A stretch of DNA of 11,375 bases from the NCBI GenBank assembly GCA_030536165.1, contig JAUNQM010000046.1, positions 1 to 11,375 of the forward strand, in the 5' to 3' direction. Both the position numbers and the translations under genes were made by a program. The notes under the pieces were generated by a model. It had not been told where the DNA came from. It saw nothing but the letters and a program-made list of their open reading frames with translations, and did not search any database. This document shows positions 8,551 through 11,375 of this stretch, in pieces. Position 1 is the stretch's first letter; every line of letters starts with the position of its first letter. Source of the stretch: Prevotellaceae bacterium (GTDB taxonomy: Bacteria; Bacteroidota; Bacteroidia; Bacteroidales; Bacteroidaceae).

Positions 8551-8985
8551 TCATTCTTCTGTCTCGATTATATACGGCGGACGGTCAGGAATGCTGAGCA
8601 GTGTGTCGTTGTTTTCCTTGAGCAGTTCAAGGACTCGGCTTTGGCGGCACTTTTCTGTCAGCAGACTTGCACTCGACAATGCCTTATATTTTGCATCGAC
8701 CAATTCGCTTTGCAAACGGTCAATCTCTTGTATCTCTTGGTCAGAACTGTACCTATTAGAGATATAGACAATGAGCAATGCGACAATGAGCATGATGAGC
8801 CCTATCTGACTTCTTATCATTCGTGCGGTCAGTATGTCACCACCAAGAACCCTCATCAGCGACAGCGATCCTTTGATGGAATCATCGTCGCTTCCAAGGT
8901 TTTTCAGCTTCTCGAGTGCGCGTTTGCGGTCTTGCTCAAGTGCTATATCTTCTTGTCTTACTATGTCGTTCTTGTCTTCTGCCAT
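8551..8985 (-). CDS. FtsL-like divisome protein (Bacteroidota type)
   Basis: This is a small bitopic membrane protein at the position of ftsL, between rsmH and ftsI. The 144 residues comprise a charged cytoplasmic N-terminus (1-57), one membrane segment at about 59-77 rich in Ile and Leu, and a periplasmic helical part at 80-125 with a heptad-like pattern suggesting a coiled coil. It ends with an acidic tail. FtsL proteins are poorly conserved, so the call rests on topology, size and position rather than on motifs. The known role of FtsL is to form a complex with FtsB and FtsQ that activates FtsW-FtsI. The long N-terminal cytoplasmic region exceeds that of E. coli FtsL (121 residues in total). 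The ATG lies 45 bp after the rsmH stop. Confidence 0.8.
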   Translation of the reverse strand: MAEDKNDIVRQEDIALEQDRKRALEKLKNLGSDDDSIKGSLSLMRVLGGDILTARMIRSQIGLIMLIVALLIVYISNRYSSDQEIQEIDRLQSELVDAKYKALSSASLLTEKCRQSRVLELLKENNDTLLSIPDRPPYIIETEE

Positions 8986-8996
8986 TTATTTCTGTG

Positions 8997-9013
8997 GCGA
9001 CCTTCGTGGTCGC
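8997..9013. repeat. GCGACC palindrome in the rsmH-ftsL gap
   Basis: GCGACC at 8997-9002 and GGTCGC at 9008-9013 form a perfect 6-bp inverted repeat around a 5-nt loop. The hairpin sits 12 nt ahead of the ftsL-like ATG on the transcript. Its core resembles the GACC/GGTC palindromes of the array at 11079-11292. It has no T-run on either side, so it is not a normal intrinsic terminator. Confidence 0.55.
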
Positions 9014-9016
9014 AAC

Positions 9017-9044
9017 TCAATTATCAATTCTCAACTCTTAATTC
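9017..9044. repeat. 7-bp phased TCAA tract in the rsmH-ftsL gap
   Basis: TCAA occurs at 9017, 9024 and 9031, and TTAA at 9038, exact 7-bp steps (TTGA on the transcribed sense strand). The tract fills the gap between the hairpin and the rsmH stop, and its right part overlaps the last codons of rsmH. It is a third 7-bp phased repeat in this operon, with a different core from the GG/CC tracts. Confidence 0.5.
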
Positions 9045-9948
9045 GATCGCTTACAAGCTCAGCTATTCTCAGTTTTGCACTGCGGCTGCGAGGGTTTCTC
9101 TCTATCTCCTCGGCGCTTGGCACTATCATTTTTCCGACTTCACGTAGCGGTGTCTGACGGCGGCCGAAGAAGTCTTGCTCAACCTTACCGGTGATATTTC
9201 CAGACTTGATTATGTTTTTCACAATCCTGTCTTCCAGGCTGTGGTAGGTTATTACGACTAATCGCCCGCCCGCATTCAGCAGTTCAATTGCCGAAATGAG
9301 CATCTCTTTGAGCGCGTCGAGTTCGTGGTTCACTTCGATGCGAAGTGCCTGAAACAACTGTGCAGCGTCTTTCTTCGAGTAGTTTTCGCCCCACACGATG
9401 CTTATGAGTTCGCCCGTCGTCTTGATTTCCTTCTCGCTTCTTGCTGCCACAATCTTGCGTGCTATACGGCGTGCGTCTTTCAGTTCACCATATATGCTAA
9501 ACACTGCGGCGAGCGTGTTCTCGTCGTAGTCGCGAAGGATTTCAGCGGCATTCTTGCCTGCTCGCTGGTTCATTCTCATGTCGAGTGGTGAGTCGAAGCG
9601 GAATGAGAACCCGCGTGTCTCGTCGTCGAAGTGATGGCTTGATACGCCGAGGTCGGCTATTAGTCCATCGATGCCTTCGACACCGTAGTACATCATCCAG
9701 TTTTTCAAGTATCGGAAATTGCTTCTTACGAAATGGAAGCGACTGTCGTCAATGATATTCTTTTCTGCGTCTGCGTCTTGGTCGAAACTGTACAGATGCG
9801 CTCCCTGAGGCATTCTGCTCAGTATCTCGCGGCTATGACCGCCTCCGCCGAATGTTGCATCGACGTAAACACCCTCGTGAATGTTCAGCCCGTCAACACT
9901 CTCATCCAGCAGTACCGGAATATGATATGACTCTGCTTTGATTATCAT
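9031..9948 (-). CDS. rsmH: RsmH (MraW), 16S rRNA m4C1402 N4-methyltransferase
   Basis: This SAM-dependent methyltransferase modifies the N4 position of C1402 in the decoding centre of 16S rRNA. The 305 residues fit the family. The N-terminus HIPVLLDE (9-16) is typical. The SAM-binding loop is DATFGGGGHS at 30-39, with SFDQDADA at 54-61 and DLGVSSHHFDD at 99-109. RIEVNHEL (203-210), TYHSLEDRIVK (234-244) and the C-terminal NPRSRSAKLR (285-294) complete the signature. The start overlaps the mraZ stop by one base (TAATG), and GAGGAAA just upstream inside the mraZ end serves as ribosome binding site. Translational coupling with mraZ is therefore likely. Confidence 0.98.
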   Translation of the reverse strand: MIIKAESYHIPVLLDESVDGLNIHEGVYVDATFGGGGHSREILSRMPQGAHLYSFDQDADAEKNIIDDSRFHFVRSNFRYLKNWMMYYGVEGIDGLIADLGVSSHHFDDETRGFSFRFDSPLDMRMNQRAGKNAAEILRDYDENTLAAVFSIYGELKDARRIARKIVAARSEKEIKTTGELISIVWGENYSKKDAAQLFQALRIEVNHELDALKEMLISAIELLNAGGRLVVITYHSLEDRIVKNIIKSGNITGKVEQDFFGRRQTPLREVGKMIVPSAEEIERNPRSRSAKLRIAELVSDRIKS

Positions 9949-10418
9949 TAAATTTCCTCACTTCCCTTTGTATCATTTCCCGACATCAGTGACTCCAGCT
10001 CTGCGCTGAATGTCTCTTCGTCCATCATTGTCTTTTCGAGTTCGTCGCCACTCCATACTTCAATCACGTCGCCCATGCCTACGAAGCGGATGGTCTGGTT
10101 AATGTTTGCCATCTTACGGTAAAGACCCGAGATGAGGAAGCGACCGCTTGAGTCGAGCGTGAGCACTTCTACACAGCTCATAAACTGGCGCATAATCATC
10201 TGGTGCTTGCCATTCCACACGTTCAGACGGCTGTTCAGCTCGTCGATACGCTGGTTCCAGACCGATTCAGGATACAACACAAGACACTTCTGGAACACGT
10301 CGCGCTTCATCACGATGCGTTCTTCACCGTTCGTCTGCAGCACCTTACGGAACTGCGCTGGGAGGAATGCCCTTCCCTTCGAATCGGTCTTAGCCTCTAT
10401 GTTTCCTACGAATCTCAT
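9948..10418 (-). CDS. mraZ: MraZ, dcw operon transcriptional regulator
   Basis: MraZ is a DNA-binding protein with two SpoVT/AbrB-like half domains that oligomerises into rings. In E. coli it represses its own operon by binding TGGGN repeats. The 156 residues carry the two family DxxxR motifs, DSKGR at 12-16 and DSSGR at 89-93, each followed by a hydrophobic stretch, as expected from the internal duplication. The length is slightly above the usual 143-152 because of a short acidic tail. The ATG has a convincing Shine-Dalgarno, AAGGAGA, eight bases upstream. It is the first gene of the cluster, and candidate operator boxes lie in its promoter (10553-10568). Its stop overlaps the rsmH start. 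Confidence 0.97.
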   Translation of the reverse strand: MRFVGNIEAKTDSKGRAFLPAQFRKVLQTNGEERIVMKRDVFQKCLVLYPESVWNQRIDELNSRLNVWNGKHQMIMRQFMSCVEVLTLDSSGRFLISGLYRKMANINQTIRFVGMGDVIEVWSGDELEKTMMDEETFSAELESLMSGNDTKGSEEI

Positions 10419-10426
10419 TTACTATC

Positions 10427-10433
10427 TCTCCTT
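10427..10433 (-). promoter_or_regulatory. Shine-Dalgarno of mraZ
   Basis: AAGGAGA on the minus strand, eight bases before the mraZ ATG at 10418. It is notable because most other genes in the operon lack a clear Shine-Dalgarno. It fixes the mraZ start. Confidence 0.8.
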
Positions 10434-10440
10434 ACCTGAA

Positions 10441-10506
10441 GGTTTATGGTTGTCGGATATGGGGTATCGGCTTAATATCTAACCCAAAACCAATAGCCGA
10501 AAACCG
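10441..10506 (-). repeat. 7-bp phased GG/CC tract in the mraZ leader
   Basis: On the plus strand, GG begins at 10441, 10448, 10455, 10462 and 10469. CC begins at 10483 (or 10484 within CCC), 10490, 10497 and 10504. All ten positions except 10476 carry the dinucleotide in one exact 7-bp register, and the tract switches from GG to CC at its middle. Local pairing such as TCGGCT (10467-10472) with AGCCGA (10495-10500) is possible. It lies in the inferred 5' untranslated region of mraZ, and a diverged inverted copy is at 8508-8549. Confidence 0.6.
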
Positions 10507-10524
10507 TAATTTTCTTTTACGCTT

Positions 10525-10568
10525 CAAAGGTACAAAATAATTTTTACATACGCCCCACATTTCCCCAC
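10525..10568 (-). promoter_or_regulatory. Probable dcw operon promoter with candidate MraZ operator
   Basis: TACCTTTG (10532 down to 10525) matches the Bacteroidota -7 consensus TAnnTTTG exactly. No good TTTG -33 element is found at the usual 19-21 bp spacing. Instead that place is taken by two GTGGGG boxes (10568-10563 and 10558-10553) that repeat every 10 bp. This equals the TGGGN-N5-TGGGN layout reported for E. coli MraZ operators. The predicted transcript starts near 10519, giving a leader of about 100 nt. T-tracts at 10569-10574, 10578-10583 and 10592-10597 just upstream may bend the DNA. Confidence 0.6.
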
Positions 10569-10814
10569 TTTTTTGCATTTTTTCTGCAAACTTTTTTCAA
10601 TCTATTTCGTATAGTACACTTTTTTAGTGTGTTAAATAAAATGTGTTGTTAAACATAAAGTGGGGCGCCGTTCGTTATCCGTACCCCATTTTTCAATGAA
10701 ACACGTTGGCAAAAAGCACTACTTACTTCGGTCGCGAGTATGCTCCGAACAATAGGCACAAAGTAGCAATAAAACATGCAAAATATAGTGCTCCGCGACT
10801 TGATGCTTATCTCA
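10569..10814. other. AT-rich intergenic stretch without a recognised gene
   Basis: It holds the T-tracts mentioned for the promoter and a small perfect hairpin, ACACT (10616-10620), five T, AGTGT (10626-10630). It also holds isolated TGGGG words at 10661-10665 (plus) and 10684-10688 (minus). I see no coding signal: the only long frame (10706-10906, plus) runs into the palindrome array and resembles no family I know. Confidence 0.5.
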
Positions 10815-10911
10815 GCCCTTCACACCTGAGGTGTCACGCTTGTCACACCTCAGGTGTTACCACCCCTCACTCCTTAGGTGTGACGCCCGCAACATCTAAG
10901 GTGTGAAGGGC
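10815..10911. repeat. Mirror-symmetric array of four 13-bp palindromes
   Basis: The units are at 10822-10834 (ACACCTGAGGTGT), 10845-10857 (ACACCTCAGGTGT), 10869-10881 (ACTCCTTAGGTGT) and 10892-10904 (ACATCTAAGGTGT). They are spaced 23, 24 and 23 bp. Units 1 and 2 are exact reverse complements of each other. The array is bounded by a perfect 13-bp inverted repeat, GCCCTTCACACCT (10815-10827) and its complement (10899-10911). Units 1-4 and 2-3 are both symmetric about 10863, so the DNA or RNA could form either four small hairpins or one long stem. No T-run follows. This looks like a dispersed intergenic repeat element, but I do not recognise a named family. Confidence 0.75.
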
Positions 10912-11078
10912 ATGCATAATGGACGACTTTGGATAGTCTAATTAACAAACTCAAATGTAATAATATACATAAGCACCTCCCATTCGATTTCCGCATGCAA
11001 ATATGAGCATTTCCACGAAAAATGTCCTGCTTTTTCAAGGATTTTTTATGTTTTTACCTCATACTATGCCCAAAAGCA
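10912..11078. other. Intergenic spacer between the two palindrome arrays
   Basis: No supported gene. The minus strand has a strong Shine-Dalgarno-like GGGAGGTG (10981-10974) four bases before an ATG at 10970 that opens a frame of only ten codons ending at 10938. TACATTTG (10959-10952, minus) fits the -7 consensus but has no -33 partner. Both may be chance. Confidence 0.4.
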
Positions 11079-11292
11079 TTTTTAGTCCGACCCCCTTGGG
11101 GTCGAAGTAGAGAGTGAAGTGCTTGTTCTGCAGGTCTGCGACCCGCAGATACCAATGTATGACCTCTTTGAGGTCACTCAATAATGGTGGTTAGCGACCT
11201 CGGAGAGGTCGAACTTTGTTAACCGCAGTGTCGCAGACCTGCGGATGGCAATATCCTCCACCCCTTCGACCCCATCGGGGTCACACTAAAAA
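11079..11292. repeat. 214-bp element of six nested palindromes with 28-bp imperfect terminal inverted repeats
   Basis: The left end TTTTTAGT (11079-11086) and right end ACTAAAAA (11285-11292) are exact complements. The inverted match continues inward for about 28 bp with four mismatches. Inside are six short palindromes, mostly with 3-nt loops. They are CGACCCC/GGGGTCG (11088-11104), TCTGCG/CGCAGA (11135-11149), GACCTC/GAGGTC (11161-11175), CGACCTC/GAGGTCG (11195-11211), CGCAG/CTGCG (11232-11243) and GACCCC/GGGGTC (11268-11282). Units 1-6, 2-5 and 3-4 pair across a common centre near 11186. Units 2 and 5 also share an exact 13-bp inverted match (11130-11142 with 11230-11242). No transposase and no obvious target duplication are visible. 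It may be a non-autonomous mobile or BIME-like repeat. Confidence 0.75.
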
Positions 11293-11343
11293 ATCTGATG
11301 AACAATTCAGGTTAAAAGTATGTAAGCATTCGATGAATTACAT

Positions 11344-11375
11344 ATTGTAGCAGTTGTATAACTGTATTACCTTTG
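11344..11375 (+). promoter_or_regulatory. Probable promoter of a divergent gene beyond the right edge
   Basis: TACCTTTG at 11368-11375 matches the Bacteroidota -7 consensus TAnnTTTG. ATTG at 11344-11347, 20 bp upstream, fits the -33 element (TTG or TTTG) in both sequence and spacing. It points out of the window, so its gene cannot be seen. The same -7 octamer is used in front of mraZ. Confidence 0.5.

Noticed and set aside
10706..10906. Plus-strand 66-codon open frame upstream of mraZ
   Set aside because: Its second half is a translation of the palindrome array and it overlaps no known domain. It has no convincing ribosome binding site.
10815..10911. CRISPR-like array
   Set aside because: Repeats are only 13 bp palindromes with 10-11 bp spacers, in mirror and not direct arrangement, with no cas genes.
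10952..10959. Second minus-strand promoter (TACATTTG) for the operon
   Set aside because: It matches the -7 consensus but no TTG or TTTG lies 19-21 bp upstream.
11062..11190. Minus-strand frame of about 42 codons ending at 11062, including FDPKGVGLKMLLGIV
   Set aside because: It lacks an ATG in a suitable place, is built from the palindrome arms, and has no visible ribosome binding site.
11079..11292. Intrinsic transcription terminators
   Set aside because: Stems are GC-rich, but T-runs lie on the 5' outer side on each strand and not after the stem. A structural role in termination is not excluded but not supported.

Overview
This window looks like a chromosomal segment of a Bacteroidota bacterium, most likely Prevotella or a close relative. 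The reasons are the gene order, the Bacteroidota-type FtsL, the long MraY and FtsW variants, mostly weak Shine-Dalgarno signals, and promoter -7 boxes of the form TAnnTTTG. The genus is inferred from overall resemblance and was not tested by any search.

Positions 1-10418 carry the division and cell wall (dcw) cluster, all on the minus strand. In transcription order it reads mraZ, rsmH (mraW), ftsL-like, ftsI (PBP with one PASTA domain), murE, mraY, murD, ftsW and murG, which is cut by the left edge. The genes overlap or are separated by 19-110 bp, so they probably form one operon. murF is absent between murE and mraY. murC, ftsQ, ftsA and ftsZ would be expected beyond the left edge.

The cluster makes and uses peptidoglycan precursor. 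MurD and MurE build the UDP-MurNAc peptide, MraY loads it on undecaprenyl phosphate, and MurG adds GlcNAc to give lipid II. FtsW and FtsI then polymerise and crosslink it at the septum, with the FtsL-like protein as part of the divisome scaffold. RsmH methylates 16S rRNA, and MraZ is the DNA-binding regulator that probably acts on the operon's own promoter.

Positions 10419-11375 contain no convincing gene. Next to mraZ lie a good Shine-Dalgarno, a leader with a phased 7-bp repeat tract, a TACCTTTG -7 box and two GTGGGG boxes 10 bp apart that resemble MraZ operators. Further out are two separate mirror-symmetric arrays of short palindromes: four units at 10815-10911 and six units at 11079-11292. 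A probable promoter for a divergent plus-strand gene ends exactly at the right edge.

The protein-coding part is ordinary for the phylum. The least explained material is non-coding: the two nested palindrome arrays, and the 7-bp or 8-bp phased degenerate repeats in several intergenic gaps of the operon.
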